DNA of 64,000 nucleotides. Origin: Actinoplanes regularis (GTDB lineage Bacteria; Actinomycetota; Actinomycetes; Mycobacteriales; Micromonosporaceae). Position 1 is the stretch's first letter; each line of letters opens with the position of its first letter. The DNA lies in NCBI RefSeq assembly GCF_900188005.1, contig NZ_FZNR01000012.1, forward strand, positions 62,001-126,000, read 5' to 3'. The notes beneath the pieces were generated by a model. It made no database searches. It worked only from the letters and a program-made list of their open reading frames with translations, and was not told the DNA's origin. Position numbers and translations under genes: made by a program. Shown here piece by piece: positions 47,709 to 57,348 of this stretch.

Positions 47709-48485
47709 TCAATGGTCGCCCAGCGCCGCTTCCCACAGCTCTGGACTGCGGTAATGATTGCGGGCGCCGGCGGACAGGACGACACGTAACGGCGCCAGGT
47801 GTTCGAGGTCCGACGGCAGGTCGAGACGGTCGAGCAGGGTCAGCGCTTCGACGGGCTCGAGGGCGCCGTAAATGTTGTGGTAGCACCGCAGCAGGGCCTG
47901 GAACAGCGCCGGCGCCAGTTCCGGCAGAGTGGCGACAGCCGCATAGACGTCACGCTTGCACGACCAGGGCACCGGCCCTGAAGCTTCCAGTACATGGGCG
48001 GTCCGCCAGTGCGACGGCCCGGCGGCCAACTCGATCAGCCGGCCCTCGTCGCGAAGCCGGCGCACATCATCGCCGAGCAGCTCGTTGAACGCGGTCTCAA
48101 CCGTGCGAACGTCCTCGAACCAGGCGACCACCAGGGCGAGCCGCAGCTGGGGCGAGATCTCCTGAGTCTCGAGCCTGCTCCGGTAGCCCGCCCAGACCGC
48201 CCGGGCGACCGCCGGATCGTTCGCCCGCACAAGGAAGGTGAAAAGCTCCTCGTTGAGCGAGTAGTCGTCGGTCAGGTCGAACAGGCCGAAGACGCGACGT
48301 ACCCGCTCCCCCACCGATAGGCGCTCGTCGCCCAGCAGGGCATCCGAGCAGTGGAACGCGACATCGCTTCCCGACATCTCCTCCACGTCCCTCCCGTCGA
48401 TCTCCTGCCACCTCCACCTCCCTTCCCCGAGTGGCGTGAAACCTTCCTCTGCCAGCCATCGCAACACGTCACTCGCATCCGACAC
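47709..48485 (-). CDS. Hypothetical helical protein
   Basis: A 258-residue protein, acidic, Leu/Ala/Glu-rich and predicted all-helical (VLRWLAEEGFTPLGEGRWRW; GERVRRVFGLFDLTDDYSLNEELFTFLVRANDPAVARAVW; VEALTLLDRLDLPSDLEHLAPLRVVLSAG). No signal peptide, membrane segment or catalytic motif is seen. The coding character is good and the start at ATG 48485 is plausible. I do not recognise the family. It is transcribed alone, away from the metallophosphoesterase gene. Confidence 0.6.
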   Translation of the reverse strand: MSDASDVLRWLAEEGFTPLGEGRWRWQEIDGRDVEEMSGSDVAFHCSDALLGDERLSVGERVRRVFGLFDLTDDYSLNEELFTFLVRANDPAVARAVWAGYRSRLETQEISPQLRLALVVAWFEDVRTVETAFNELLGDDVRRLRDEGRLIELAAGPSHWRTAHVLEASGPVPWSCKRDVYAAVATLPELAPALFQALLRCYHNIYGALEPVEALTLLDRLDLPSDLEHLAPLRVVLSAGARNHYRSPELWEAALGDH

Positions 48486-48969
48486 CCGGGAAGCATGCCA
48501 GCCGATCCACGAGAGAGACGATGCCCTTTCCGTCAGGTACCGAGGAACCGGGTCGCTTCAACTGGCTTGAGAGCGGCTCTCCGGGTACGGCCCGACCGCG
48601 ATCAGGTGCCCTCGGCCGTGCCGATCTCGCGCGAGACCCGCTCCCCCACCGGGCCGCTGCGCGCGCTGCGGCCCACCGGCTGGTCACGGCGGTGACCAGC
48701 CGAGCCCAGCCACCCTCCGAGCGCGAGCGGCGCCGACCGCCGCAACCAGGCGGTCACGGTGCCCGGCAAGCAACCCGGCCGGCCACGGACCGTGGCGCGC
48801 GGCAGCCGCCGGCACGACGGCGCGGCCCCGCGCGAGACCGGCACGGCCACGAGGCCGCGAGGCCTGCCCACGGGGCTCCACAGGTCGTACCAGGGAAATT
48901 GAATCTTCTGATGGTGCGCGCCGTGTCGCGTTCTGGTACTCCTTTCCCAGCACAGAGGAAGGAACCCCG
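48486..48969. other. Intergenic region (~480 bp) with one perfect hairpin
   Basis: No frame here has convincing coding character despite long chance openings. A perfect 11-bp hairpin, CGGCTGGTCAC/GTGACCAGCCG, lies at 48677-48702 with a 4-nt loop. The last ~60 bp before 48970 should hold the metallophosphoesterase promoter and its GGAAGGA ribosome site. The middle reads like degenerate, repetitive GC-rich DNA and could be decayed coding sequence, but I cannot name a source. Confidence 0.5.
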
Positions 48970-50685
48970 ATGGCGGACGCGCCCGAGCACGCATCACTCA
49001 CCCCTCCACCGCCGCACCGGCCCCGCGATCTCACGCCGGAGCAGCTGGGCTTCACCCGGGCCGAGCCGGTGGCCTGGCTGTCGCCGGTGCAGCTGGCCGG
49101 GACCGGGCTGCGCGTCGCGCTCGCCTCGATCCAGGGCAGCTATCTGGACAAGCGGGAGTTGCAGGGGTCGTTCCCCGACGAGGTGGATCGCGAGGTGGGG
49201 CCGGACGGGGACTGCTGGATCGATTTCGTGGCCGACCTCGGGGACGGGTTCGAGGCGACCTACTCGATCGCCTACCTGCTGGCGCAGCCGCAGCTCACGG
49301 TCGGTGACCACGTGCTGCCGCGGGGGCGGGCGCTGGTGCTCGGCGGCGACGAGGTCTATCCGACGCCGAGTACCGAGCGTTACGAGAACCGGTTGATCGG
49401 GCCGTACCGTGCCGCGCTGCCGTCGGTGCCGGACGGCGAGGAGACCCCGCGGATGTACGCCCTGCCCGGCAACCACGACTGGTACGACGGCCTGACCGCG
49501 TTCCTGCGCCTGTTCACCGGCAGCCGGCGGACCGAGATCGGGGGCTGGCACCTGCCGCAGAACCGGTCGTACTTCGCCGTCGAGCTGCCCGGCGACTGGT
49601 GGCTGCTGGCGGTGGACGACCAAGCGTCGACGTACATCGACGATCCGCAGCTGGAGTACTTCCAGCGGGTCGCGGCCGGGTTCGGCCCACAAACCAAGGT
49701 GATCATCGCGTCGTCGAGCCCGACCTGGGTGCAGGGGGCCGACCGGCCGGTGGTCTACGAGTCGCTGGACTACTTCATCCGGGCGGTCATCACGCCGACC
49801 GGCGCCGCCGTCCGGCTGATGCTCTCCGGCGACATGCACCACTACGCGCACTACAGCGGCCCGGACCGGGAGCTGATCACGTGCGGTGGAGGTGGCGCCT
49901 ACCTGTACCCGACCCATCAGCTGCCGGAGACGATCGAGGTCCCGCCGGCGCCGCTGCAGAGCACGTCGCCGCGGGAGACGTACCGGCTCGCGTCCCGGTT
50001 CCCCGGCAAGCGGATGTCGCAGGCGTACGCGGCCGGCATCTTCGGCCGGCTGCCCATGCACAACCCGAGCTTCATCGGCATGGTCGGGGCCGTGCACACC
50101 GCCATCCTGCTCGCCGTCGGCGGGGTCATCACCAGCGGCTTCGGCACCCCGCTGCAGAAGTTCGCGCTGGTCCCGCTGGTCATCCTGGTCGCGCTGGTGA
50201 TGGCCGGCGCCTACGCGTTCGCGCACCTGAGCGACTCGCTGCTGGGCCGCCACCGGCGGCGGGTACTGGGCCTGCTGCACGGCGGCGCGCATCTCGGGCT
50301 GGCCGCGCTCGGCACCTGGGCGTGGTGGGAGCTGCCGCTGCACGACTGGCCCTGGCCGTGGTCGCTGATCGCGACGCTGGTCGTCTACGGGGTGGTGTCC
50401 GGCCTGGCCGCGACCGAGTTGGTCGCGGCCTATCTGCTGCTCGCCGCCCGCTTCGGGGTGAACCTGAACGAGCTGTTCTCCGCGCAGGGCATCGTGGACT
50501 CGAAGTCGTTCCTGCGCCTGCGGCTGACCGCCGACGGCACGCTGACCGTCTACCCGATCGGGGTGCGCCGCACGGCCCGGCGCTGGCGTGCGGCGCCGGA
50601 GGGCGAGCCGCACTCGCCGTGGATCGAGCCGGTCGACCGGTTGCACGCGCACCTGATCGAGGAGCCGATCGTCCTGCGGCCGTAG
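48970..50685 (+). CDS. Calcineurin-like metallophosphoesterase with C-terminal membrane helices
   Basis: A 571-residue protein. Phosphoesterase motifs are present: VADLGDGFEATY (in place of the usual D-x-H start, with DxGD), LGGDEVYP, ALPGNHDWYDG and MLSGDMHHYAHY, giving metal ligands Asp, Asn, His and two His. About four hydrophobic helices follow (~370-390, 400-430, 440-500: GMVGAVHTAILLAVGGVITSG; FALVPLVILVALVMAGAYAFA; LIATLVVYGVVSGLAATELV). The catalytic domain is therefore membrane-linked, probably cytoplasmic as no signal peptide is seen. The substrate is unknown. ATG 48970 follows GGAAGGA. It is followed closely by the SCO7613-type gene. Confidence 0.82.
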   Translation: MADAPEHASLTPPPPHRPRDLTPEQLGFTRAEPVAWLSPVQLAGTGLRVALASIQGSYLDKRELQGSFPDEVDREVGPDGDCWIDFVADLGDGFEATYSIAYLLAQPQLTVGDHVLPRGRALVLGGDEVYPTPSTERYENRLIGPYRAALPSVPDGEETPRMYALPGNHDWYDGLTAFLRLFTGSRRTEIGGWHLPQNRSYFAVELPGDWWLLAVDDQASTYIDDPQLEYFQRVAAGFGPQTKVIIASSSPTWVQGADRPVVYESLDYFIRAVITPTGAAVRLMLSGDMHHYAHYSGPDRELITCGGGGAYLYPTHQLPETIEVPPAPLQSTSPRETYRLASRFPGKRMSQAYAAGIFGRLPMHNPSFIGMVGAVHTAILLAVGGVITSGFGTPLQKFALVPLVILVALVMAGAYAFAHLSDSLLGRHRRRVLGLLHGGAHLGLAALGTWAWWELPLHDWPWPWSLIATLVVYGVVSGLAATELVAAYLLLAARFGVNLNELFSAQGIVDSKSFLRLRLTADGTLTVYPIGVRRTARRWRAAPEGEPHSPWIEPVDRLHAHLIEEPIVLRP

Positions 50686-50765
50686 ACGAGGCCGGGGGAA
50701 CCGATCGTCTTGCGGTCCTGGACGGGACCGCAGAGAAGATCATCTTGCGGCCATGGACGAGACTG
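50665..50765. repeat. Three imperfect ~30-bp repeats spanning a gene boundary
   Basis: Copies at 50665-50694, 50701-50730 and 50736-50765 share the pattern (C/A)GATC(G/A)TC(C/T)TGCGG(C/T)C..GACG(A/G)G(G/A)C, repeated every 35-36 bp. The first holds the stop codon of the phosphoesterase gene (TAGACGAGG) and the third the start codon of the next gene (ATGGACGAG), so the boundary seems to have been duplicated. Confidence 0.7.
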
Positions 50766-53700
50766 TCGCCGTGACCAGCGTCCCCGACAGTTACCCCTGC
50801 CCACACTGCGGCGCGGCCGCGACGTCGGCGACCGGCTGCCCGGCCTGCGGGCGGGCACCGGACGCCGACGCGATCGAGGTGATCCGGCTCAACGCGGAGC
50901 TCGCCGGGCTGGGCACGCGGCTGCAAGCGGCCCGCGCCGAGGTCACGGCCGTCGAGACCCAGATGCGCAACGTGCGGGCACGGCGCGACGCCGCGGCGTA
51001 CCGGGTCCGGGCCGCGGTCACGGCGGCCGCTCCGAAGCGGCCGCCGATGGCGGGGCCGCCGGTGGATCCGGGCCGGCTCGCGCCCGCGACCGAGTCGCGG
51101 CTGAGTACGCTCACCGCGCAGAACGTGCTGTTCGCGCTGGGCGGCCTGCTGCTGGTGGTGGCCGCGGCGGTGTTCACGGCCGTGGCGTGGGCCCAGGTCG
51201 GGGTGGCCGGGCGGGCGGCGATCCTGGCGGCGGCGACCGCCACGGTGCTGGCCGTGCCGCCGTTCGCGGCGCGGCGCGGGCTGGTCGGGGCCGCGGAGAC
51301 GCTGGCCGCGGTCGGGCTGCTGATGATCCTGATGGACGGGTACGCGGCGTGGAGCGTCGACCTGCTCGGGGTCACGGCGTCGCGGCCGGAGGCGTATGCG
51401 GCGGCCGTCGCGGCGGCGACCTCGGCGATCGCGCTCGGATACGGGCGGCTGGTCGGGCTGCCCGGGCCGGCGATCGCCGCACTGCTGATCGCCCAGCCCG
51501 TGTTTCCGCTGGTGGCGGCCGCCCTGGAGGCCGATGCGGCCGGTTGGTCGGTCGCCTTGAGCGCGGTCGCCGCGCTGAACGTCGCCGTGCTGCGACACCG
51601 GCGGTTCGTGCCGGCCGGGGCCGGGCTGGTGGCGTACGGCTGCGGTTTCGTCTCCGTGATCGTGGCGGCGCTGGTCGCGGTCGTCGAACTGGCGCACGCC
51701 GGCAGCGCGGGCCGGGCCGCGGCGGCGGGCGGTGCCCTGGTCCTGGCGGCGGCGGTGGCGACCGGCGCGGCGATGCTCGCCCGGCATCGCGAGGCGCAGC
51801 TGTGGACCTCCGGCCTGCTCACGGTCGCGGCAGCGGTCGCGGCGGGCGGGTGGGCCCTGTTCCTACCCGGCGCCGGTACGTGGGTGTTGCGCCTGGCCAC
51901 GATCGCGCTGGTGATCGCGGAGGCGGTCGCGGTGGCCCGGGTGCGGCTGCCGGAACCGGTCGGGCGGGGCCCGTGGGTGGGCGCCCTCGCGGTAATCACG
52001 GTTCCCGCTCTCGGGGTCGTGGGGAGCGTCGTGCTGGCGGCGGGGAACAGCGTGACGGCCGCGCGGCCGGTGCTCGACGCGCGGCTGGACGCGACGGTCG
52101 CCGGGCCGGGGTGGGACGTGCTGCTCGCGGTCGTCGCGGTACTCCTGTCGTACGTGATCCTGCTGCCTTCCCGGTTCCGGACGGACCTGGTGCTGACCGG
52201 CGGCGCCGCGGTGGGTCTGCTGGCGCCGGCGGCGTTCGGGCTGCCCTGGTGGAGCGCGGCCGTCTTCGGGATGCTGGTGGCGGCCGGTGCGATCGCGCCG
52301 GCCGCGCGGGCCCGGACCGACGCCGGGTTCGGCTTCCGGCTCGGGTTGATCGCGCTCGTCGTGACTCACGCGCTGGTCACGGGCCTGGGCGCGGCCGGCG
52401 TCGCGGCCGGGGTGTGCGCCGTGATCACGCTGCTCGGCGTCGGAGCCGCCCTGATCGTCCGGCGGGGACCGCTGGGCACGGTGATGATGACCGCCGGTCT
52501 GCTCGCCGTGGCACCGGCCGTCTGGCTCGGGCTGCTGGCGGCGGACGTCTCCGCGACCGTCCGGGTGCGCGCGATCTTCGCGGTGGCCGTGCTGCTGTGC
52601 GGGGCGGCCCACGGGGCGCGCCGGTGGCTCGCCGGCTACGCGCCGGAGGTGACCGGGGTGGCGCTGCTGCTGGCGGCCGGGACTCCACTGTGGGCGATCC
52701 CCGGCGGCGACCCGGCGGCGCTCTATGTCGCCGCGGCGTTGATCCTGGTGGCGTCGCTGACGACCGGGTCGCTCGCCCGCGGGCCGCAGCCGGCGATCGC
52801 CGTGGCGGTGCTCGTCGTGGGGCTGCTGGGCTGGACCGGGCGGGAGCTCTCGGCGATCCTGGTCGACCCGTACGCCGCACTGGCCTCGGTCTGGTCAGGT
52901 GACGTCCCGGCCACGCCGGCGGTGTCCTGGGCGACGGTCGCGGCGATGCTGATGAGCGCGGTCGCGGCCGGGATGCTCGCCCGGCCGGCCGCCGCGCCGG
53001 TCGTGGGTCTCGCGGTGCCGCTCGCCCTGGCGGCGGCCGGCGCCGCCTGGCCGTCGGTGCCGTTGTCGATGGTGACGGTCGGACTCGCCGGCCTGGTCGC
53101 TGCCACGGTGGCACGGTCCACACCGGTCATCGAGGCGTGGCGGTCCGGGCTGCAGGTGGCCTTCGGAGTGATCGCGGCCGCCGGGATCGCCGGGTCCACA
53201 CCGGTGCCGGGGGCGATGCTGACCGCGTTCGCCCTGCTGACGGTCGCGGGCGTGGTCGTCGGGGTCGCCGGCCGGGATCTGCCGGCCCGGGTCGCCGGCT
53301 GGGTCGGCGGCACGGTGGCCCTGGTCGTGGTCGCGTACACCGCGGGCCACCTCGCCGGGCTCGCGGCCGGCGGCGCGGCGATCGTCGTGCTCGCGGCGGC
53401 GGCGCTCGCCGTGGCCCTGGAGTGGGTGCTGGCCGCACGCCGGCCGAGCGAGGCCATCGCGGTCGCCGCGACCGCGCACTCCGCCGCGGTGATCGCCCTG
53501 CTGATCTCCGGTTCCCCCGGGCACGGTGCCCTGGTCAGCACCCTGTGGGCGGTCGTTCTCGCGGTCCGGGCGCTGCGGCCGGACGAGTCGCCGGGGACCC
53601 GGCTGCGGCACGTGCTCGCCGCGACCGGCTGCGCCCTGCTCGGCTGGTGGCTGTTCCTCGCCGCGCGGCAGGCCGGTACGGCTGAGCTGTACACGGCGCC

Positions 53701-54112
53701 GGCCGCCGTGCTCGCCCTGCTCGCCGGCGGGTATGCCCGGCGCGTCCGCCCGGAGCTGCCGTCGTGGACCGCGTACGGCCCGGCGCTCGCGGCCGCGTTC
53801 CTGCCGACCCTCGCGGTGATCGCCGGCAGCGGCCCGGACGAGCCGCAGTACGCCCGGCGCCTGCTGCTCGGGGTCGCCGGGCTGGCGGTGCTGGTGGCCG
53901 GCGCGCTGGCGCGGCTGCAGGCGCCGGTGGTGACCGGCGGCGCGGTGGTGATCCTGACCGCGCTGCACGAGCTGGCGCAGGTCTGGGACCTGGTGCCGCG
54001 GTGGGTTCCGCTGGCCGTGGGTGGCCTGCTCCTGGTCGGTGTCGCGACGACCCTGGAGCAGCGGCGGCGGGATCTGAACCGATTGCGGGACGCGGTCAGC
54101 CGGTTGAGCTGA
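50753..54112 (+). CDS. Large multi-pass membrane protein with N-terminal zinc ribbon (SCO7613 C-terminal domain type)
   Basis: A 1119-residue protein. Residues ~12-35 are a zinc ribbon (CPHCGAAATSATGCPACG). A coiled-coil segment follows (~40-90: RLNAELAGLGTRLQAARAEVTAVETQM). From ~115 to ~1105 the protein is nearly all hydrophobic, Ala/Val/Leu-rich, with roughly 25-30 membrane helices and short loops. This layout matches actinobacterial proteins annotated SCO7613 C-terminal domain-containing membrane protein, whose function is unknown. The hydrophobic part appears internally repetitive. ATG 50753 falls inside the third copy of the boundary repeat. It ends with a basic tail (EQRRRDLNRLRDAVSRLS) on the cytoplasmic side. 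Confidence 0.75.
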   Translation: MDETVAVTSVPDSYPCPHCGAAATSATGCPACGRAPDADAIEVIRLNAELAGLGTRLQAARAEVTAVETQMRNVRARRDAAAYRVRAAVTAAAPKRPPMAGPPVDPGRLAPATESRLSTLTAQNVLFALGGLLLVVAAAVFTAVAWAQVGVAGRAAILAAATATVLAVPPFAARRGLVGAAETLAAVGLLMILMDGYAAWSVDLLGVTASRPEAYAAAVAAATSAIALGYGRLVGLPGPAIAALLIAQPVFPLVAAALEADAAGWSVALSAVAALNVAVLRHRRFVPAGAGLVAYGCGFVSVIVAALVAVVELAHAGSAGRAAAAGGALVLAAAVATGAAMLARHREAQLWTSGLLTVAAAVAAGGWALFLPGAGTWVLRLATIALVIAEAVAVARVRLPEPVGRGPWVGALAVITVPALGVVGSVVLAAGNSVTAARPVLDARLDATVAGPGWDVLLAVVAVLLSYVILLPSRFRTDLVLTGGAAVGLLAPAAFGLPWWSAAVFGMLVAAGAIAPAARARTDAGFGFRLGLIALVVTHALVTGLGAAGVAAGVCAVITLLGVGAALIVRRGPLGTVMMTAGLLAVAPAVWLGLLAADVSATVRVRAIFAVAVLLCGAAHGARRWLAGYAPEVTGVALLLAAGTPLWAIPGGDPAALYVAAALILVASLTTGSLARGPQPAIAVAVLVVGLLGWTGRELSAILVDPYAALASVWSGDVPATPAVSWATVAAMLMSAVAAGMLARPAAAPVVGLAVPLALAAAGAAWPSVPLSMVTVGLAGLVAATVARSTPVIEAWRSGLQVAFGVIAAAGIAGSTPVPGAMLTAFALLTVAGVVVGVAGRDLPARVAGWVGGTVALVVVAYTAGHLAGLAAGGAAIVVLAAAALAVALEWVLAARRPSEAIAVAATAHSAAVIALLISGSPGHGALVSTLWAVVLAVRALRPDESPGTRLRHVLAATGCALLGWWLFLAARQAGTAELYTAPAAVLALLAGGYARRVRPELPSWTAYGPALAAAFLPTLAVIAGSGPDEPQYARRLLLGVAGLAVLVAGALARLQAPVVTGGAVVILTALHELAQVWDLVPRWVPLAVGGLLLVGVATTLEQRRRDLNRLRDAVSRLS

Positions 54113-54147
54113 TGGTTTCCGACCGGCTCGGCGCGTTTGATGGGGGT

Positions 54148-55815
54148 ATGAGCGACACGGGTGCAGGCATGCTGGGGCGGATCCGGGACGGACTGGTCGG
54201 AGCCGGACAGTTGCTGGACGGACCTTTCGGGCCGCGACGGATCACCTACGCCGACTACACGGCGTCCGGGCAGGCGCTCGACTTCGTCGAGGACTTCATC
54301 CGCGAGCAGGTGCTCACCCGGTACGCCAACACCCACACCGAGGCGTCCGCGACCGGCGCGCAGACCGGAGCACTGCGTGAGGAGGCGCGGGAGATCATCC
54401 ACCGGAGCGTGGACGCCGGGCCGGACCATGTGGTGATCTTCTGCGGGTCGGGGGCGACGGCGGCGGTGGCGAAGCTGGCCGGGCTGCTCGGCCTGCGCAT
54501 CCCGGAGAGCCTCGACGACCGGTACGGACTCAACGCGCACATCCCGCCGCACGAGCGGCCGGTGATCTTCGTCGGGCCGTACGAGCACCACTCGAACGAG
54601 CTGCCGTGGCGCGAGTCGATCGCCGACGTCGTGGAGATCGAGTCGGACCACACCGGGCACGTCGACCTCGACGCGCTGCGGGACGCGCTGGTCGCGTACG
54701 CGGACCGGCCGATCCGGGTCGGCAGTTTCTCGGCGGCCTCGAACGTGACCGGCATCCTGACCGACACGGTGGCGGTGTCGCGGATCCTGCGTGAGCACGG
54801 CGCGCTCTCCGTGTGGGACTACGCGGCCGCCGGGCCGTACGTGCCGATCTCGATGGCCGGCAAGGACGCCGTCTTCCTGTCGCCGCACAAGTTCGCCGGC
54901 GGGCCGCAGACCCCGGGCGTGCTCGTCGTCGACCGGCGGCTGATGACGAACCGGGTCCCGGTGACACCGGGCGGTGGCACCGTGGCGTACGTCGACCCGA
55001 CCGGCCACCGCTACCTCGAGGACCCGGTGGTCCGGGAGGAGGGCGGCACCCCGGCGATCGTCGAGTCGATCCGGGCCGGGCTGGTCTTCGCCGTCAAGGA
55101 CGCCGTCGGCACCGACGTGATCACCGCCCGCGAGCACACGCTGTGGCAGCGCGCCCGGGAGCGCTGGGGCGCCGAGAAGAGCATCGAGATCCTCGGCGAC
55201 CTGGCCGCCGACCGCCTGTCGATCGTCTCGTTCCAGGTCCGCTCCGGTGACCGGTACCTGCACCACAACTTTGTAGCGGCGCTGCTCAACGACATGTTCG
55301 GGATCCAGGCGCGCAGCGGCTGCTCGTGCGCCGGCCCGTACGGCCACCGACTGCTCGGCATCGACGAGGCGCACTCGCGGGAGTTCCGCGACGAGATCCT
55401 CGGCGGCTGGGAGGGCATCAAGCCGGGCTGGTCCCGGCTCAACTTCAACTACTTCATCTCCGACGCGGTCGCCGACTACCTGATCGAGGCGGTCCTGCTC
55501 ATCGCCCGGTACGGGGCCCGGCTGCTGCCGGACTACCGCTTCGATCCGCGCACCGCCCGGTGGACGCATGTGCGGCACACTCCCCCGCCGGTGCGGCTGG
55601 CCGACCTGCGGCTGACCGCGGACGGCACGGTGAGCATGCCACCCGCGCCGACGGAGACCGTGGGCGAGGAGGCTCTGGCCGGTTACCTCGACGAGGCCCG
55701 CGCGATCCTGACCGCCCGCCCGGAACCGGCCGACGGGTCGCGCCTGGAGCTGCCGGCCGGCTTCGAGAAGCTGCGCTGGTTCCTCCTGCCGGACGCCTGC
55801 CTGCCGGAGCGGTGA
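54148..55815 (+). CDS. Class V aminotransferase (PLP-dependent, isopenicillin-epimerase/cysteine-desulfurase fold)
   Basis: A 555-residue PLP enzyme. The cofactor Lys lies in DAVFLSPHKFAGGPQTPGVLV; other family segments are RYANTHTEASATGAQTG near residue 65, VVIFCGSGATAAVAKL (phosphate-binding), VGPYEHHSNELPWR, SAASNVTGILTD and VWDYAAAGPYVPI with the ring-stacking and Asp residues. The C-terminal domain has a Cys-containing loop RSGCSCAGPYGHRLLG. It is longer than cysteine desulfurases (~400) because of insertions and a ~100-residue C-terminal extension. The reaction is uncertain. ATG 54148 is used, though only GGGGG precedes it. It lies 35 bp after the membrane protein gene. Confidence 0.85.
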   Translation: MSDTGAGMLGRIRDGLVGAGQLLDGPFGPRRITYADYTASGQALDFVEDFIREQVLTRYANTHTEASATGAQTGALREEAREIIHRSVDAGPDHVVIFCGSGATAAVAKLAGLLGLRIPESLDDRYGLNAHIPPHERPVIFVGPYEHHSNELPWRESIADVVEIESDHTGHVDLDALRDALVAYADRPIRVGSFSAASNVTGILTDTVAVSRILREHGALSVWDYAAAGPYVPISMAGKDAVFLSPHKFAGGPQTPGVLVVDRRLMTNRVPVTPGGGTVAYVDPTGHRYLEDPVVREEGGTPAIVESIRAGLVFAVKDAVGTDVITAREHTLWQRARERWGAEKSIEILGDLAADRLSIVSFQVRSGDRYLHHNFVAALLNDMFGIQARSGCSCAGPYGHRLLGIDEAHSREFRDEILGGWEGIKPGWSRLNFNYFISDAVADYLIEAVLLIARYGARLLPDYRFDPRTARWTHVRHTPPPVRLADLRLTADGTVSMPPAPTETVGEEALAGYLDEARAILTARPEPADGSRLELPAGFEKLRWFLLPDACLPER

Positions 55816-55831
55816 GGGACTGCTCGGCCGG

Positions 55832-56383
55832 TCAGTTTCCGCCGCCGAGCGGGAGCAGGATCGCGTCGCCGTCCGCCCAGCCGCAACTGGCCGCGTAGGC
55901 ACCGGCCGGCTGGTAGTAGACCTGAACCCGGTACCCGCGGTCCCTGGTGGAGCTCAGCACGAACCACCACGGACAGTCCCCGGTCGGTTTGGTCGCGGAG
56001 AACAGCCCGGTGGGACGCTCGTCGGCCCGCCACCCCGACTGTTGGGCGAGGTCGGCGTAGAAGGCGCGGACGGCGGCTTCCGGCAGCGACCCGGACAGGC
56101 GGGCGCCGACCTCGGCGGCGGCGAGCGCCTCGAGGCCGCCGGTGCCCGTTCCCCCGTTGCAGGTGAGCATCCCCTCGGCCACCTCGCCGAGGCCGGTGCC
56201 GGCCGGGTGACGGGTGAGCATCGGGTCCGCGCTGATGGCCAGGACGGTCTCCGGGACGGTGGTGCAGCTACCGAGCTTCCTCGGAGCCGGGTCCGAATGG
56301 GCCGCACGGTAGGAGGCGACCACGCCGACCACCAGCACCCCGGCCATCAGGATCGGCCCGGCCCAGTTCAGATTCTTGATCAT
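55832..56383 (-). CDS. Small membrane-anchored/secreted protein of unknown function
   Basis: A 183-residue protein with an N-terminal hydrophobic helix (MIKNLNWAGPILMAGVLVVGVVASYRAA) that could be an anchor or an uncleaved signal, followed by a ~150-residue extracellular domain with four Cys (GSCTTV, LTCNGG, GDCPWWF, ASCGWAD) probably forming two disulfides, and a short Gly-rich C-terminus. No family is recognised. Convergent with the aminotransferase gene. ATG 56383 is chosen because the hydrophobic helix begins there; a longer frame exists upstream. Confidence 0.6.
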   Translation of the reverse strand: MIKNLNWAGPILMAGVLVVGVVASYRAAHSDPAPRKLGSCTTVPETVLAISADPMLTRHPAGTGLGEVAEGMLTCNGGTGTGGLEALAAAEVGARLSGSLPEAAVRAFYADLAQQSGWRADERPTGLFSATKPTGDCPWWFVLSSTRDRGYRVQVYYQPAGAYAASCGWADGDAILLPLGGGN

Positions 56384-56443
56384 CAACGCGATGATAGGGC
56401 CACGTCCGCCGGAGACCACGTCGCCTTCCGGGGCCACGGGAGG

Positions 56444-56480
56444 GCGTAGAACGCTAATTCGATCTCCCAGCGTTCTACGC
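56444..56480. promoter_or_regulatory. Perfect 12-bp inverted repeat, role unclear
   Basis: GCGTAGAACGCT (56444-56455) is exactly complementary to 56469-56480 across 13 nt. It lies 96 bp after the ricin-type gene and 60 bp before the start of the next minus-strand gene. It lacks a U-tract, so it may be a terminator without tail or a regulator-binding dyad. Confidence 0.5.
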
Positions 56481-56575
56481 GACGGCGCGCCGGGGGTGCC
56501 GTTTCGCTGATCCCGTGAGGCGGGCGCGCCCCAGCCGGCCGGCGCCTGGACTCGGCGCCGGCTCCGCGCGTCGGA

Positions 56576-57091
56576 TCAGACGCCCGACCCGTTGAAGTAC
56601 TGGTTGGGGCCACCGTTCCAGTACCAGGTGTCGATCGCCGCGCCCCGCGCGCCGCTGCTGCCGGCCACCTCCAGGTAGAGGCCGCTGGAGACGCTTCGGA
56701 TGGGGTACGAGAATCCGTTGTTGCCGACCAGCGAGGTGTCCCAGAGCTGGTTGCTGGTCCCGTTGCAGTACCACTGGTAGACCTGGTGACCGGCGACGCC
56801 GTCCGTGGTGATGCACTTGTTGCTGGCCTTGTTGACCAGTTCGAAGTGGCTGCCCGAGGGCTGCATCGTGAAGAGCTGGTTATCGCCGGTCAGCGTCCAC
56901 TGAATGATCGGGGCGCCGTCGCCGTGCGACCCGCCCTGCACGTCCAGGAAGAGGAACGGGTTGGACAGCGGGGAGAGGCGGTACTGCGGGCCGTTGGCGT
57001 AGGCGGCGCCCGGAGCGGCCAGCAGCAGTCCTGCGACGGCAGCGCTGGCCGCAGCGACGGCGACGGCCTTACGGAACGGGATTCGGAACAT
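56576..57091 (-). CDS. Secreted ricin-type (RICIN) lectin domain protein
   Basis: A 171-residue exported protein. Its signal peptide (MFRIPFRKAVAVAAASAAVAGLLLAAPGAAYA, residues 1-~32) is followed by a single beta-trefoil of the RICIN/CBM13 type: three repeats, each with a QxW-like motif or variant (VQGGSHGDGAPIIQWTLTGDNQLFT, YQWYCNGTSNQLWD, TWYWNGGPNQYF), and NKASNKCITTDG with a disulfide Cys. It has no catalytic domain, so it is probably a free carbohydrate-binding protein. ATG 57091 is chosen because AAAGGAAA precedes it. Confidence 0.82.
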   Translation of the reverse strand: MFRIPFRKAVAVAAASAAVAGLLLAAPGAAYANGPQYRLSPLSNPFLFLDVQGGSHGDGAPIIQWTLTGDNQLFTMQPSGSHFELVNKASNKCITTDGVAGHQVYQWYCNGTSNQLWDTSLVGNNGFSYPIRSVSSGLYLEVAGSSGARGAAIDTWYWNGGPNQYFNGSGV

Positions 57092-57348
57092 TTCTGCGTT
57101 TCCTTTCGGCAGGTCCCGCCGGTGCGGCGGTGGCCTGAAAAACGCTACGGAACCGACCCCGAACCGGGTATTGGGCAATATTCGTATTCCCATTCACGGA
57201 AGTACCTAAGATCAGCAGAAGACGCTTTAGAGCAATTCTGAAATAGCCGCAAGAGCGCCACCCTGTCGCGTTGCGGACAATTACCCTAGGTGTTTACCTC
57301 AGATACATACCGAGCGCCTTCATCGGAGGCTCCCACTCACCTCACCGA

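Noticed and set aside
48521..49396. A 291-codon frame crossing into the metallophosphoesterase gene
   Set aside because: Its second half is a frame shadow of the phosphoesterase, and the first half is low-complexity Arg/Pro-rich sequence without RBS.
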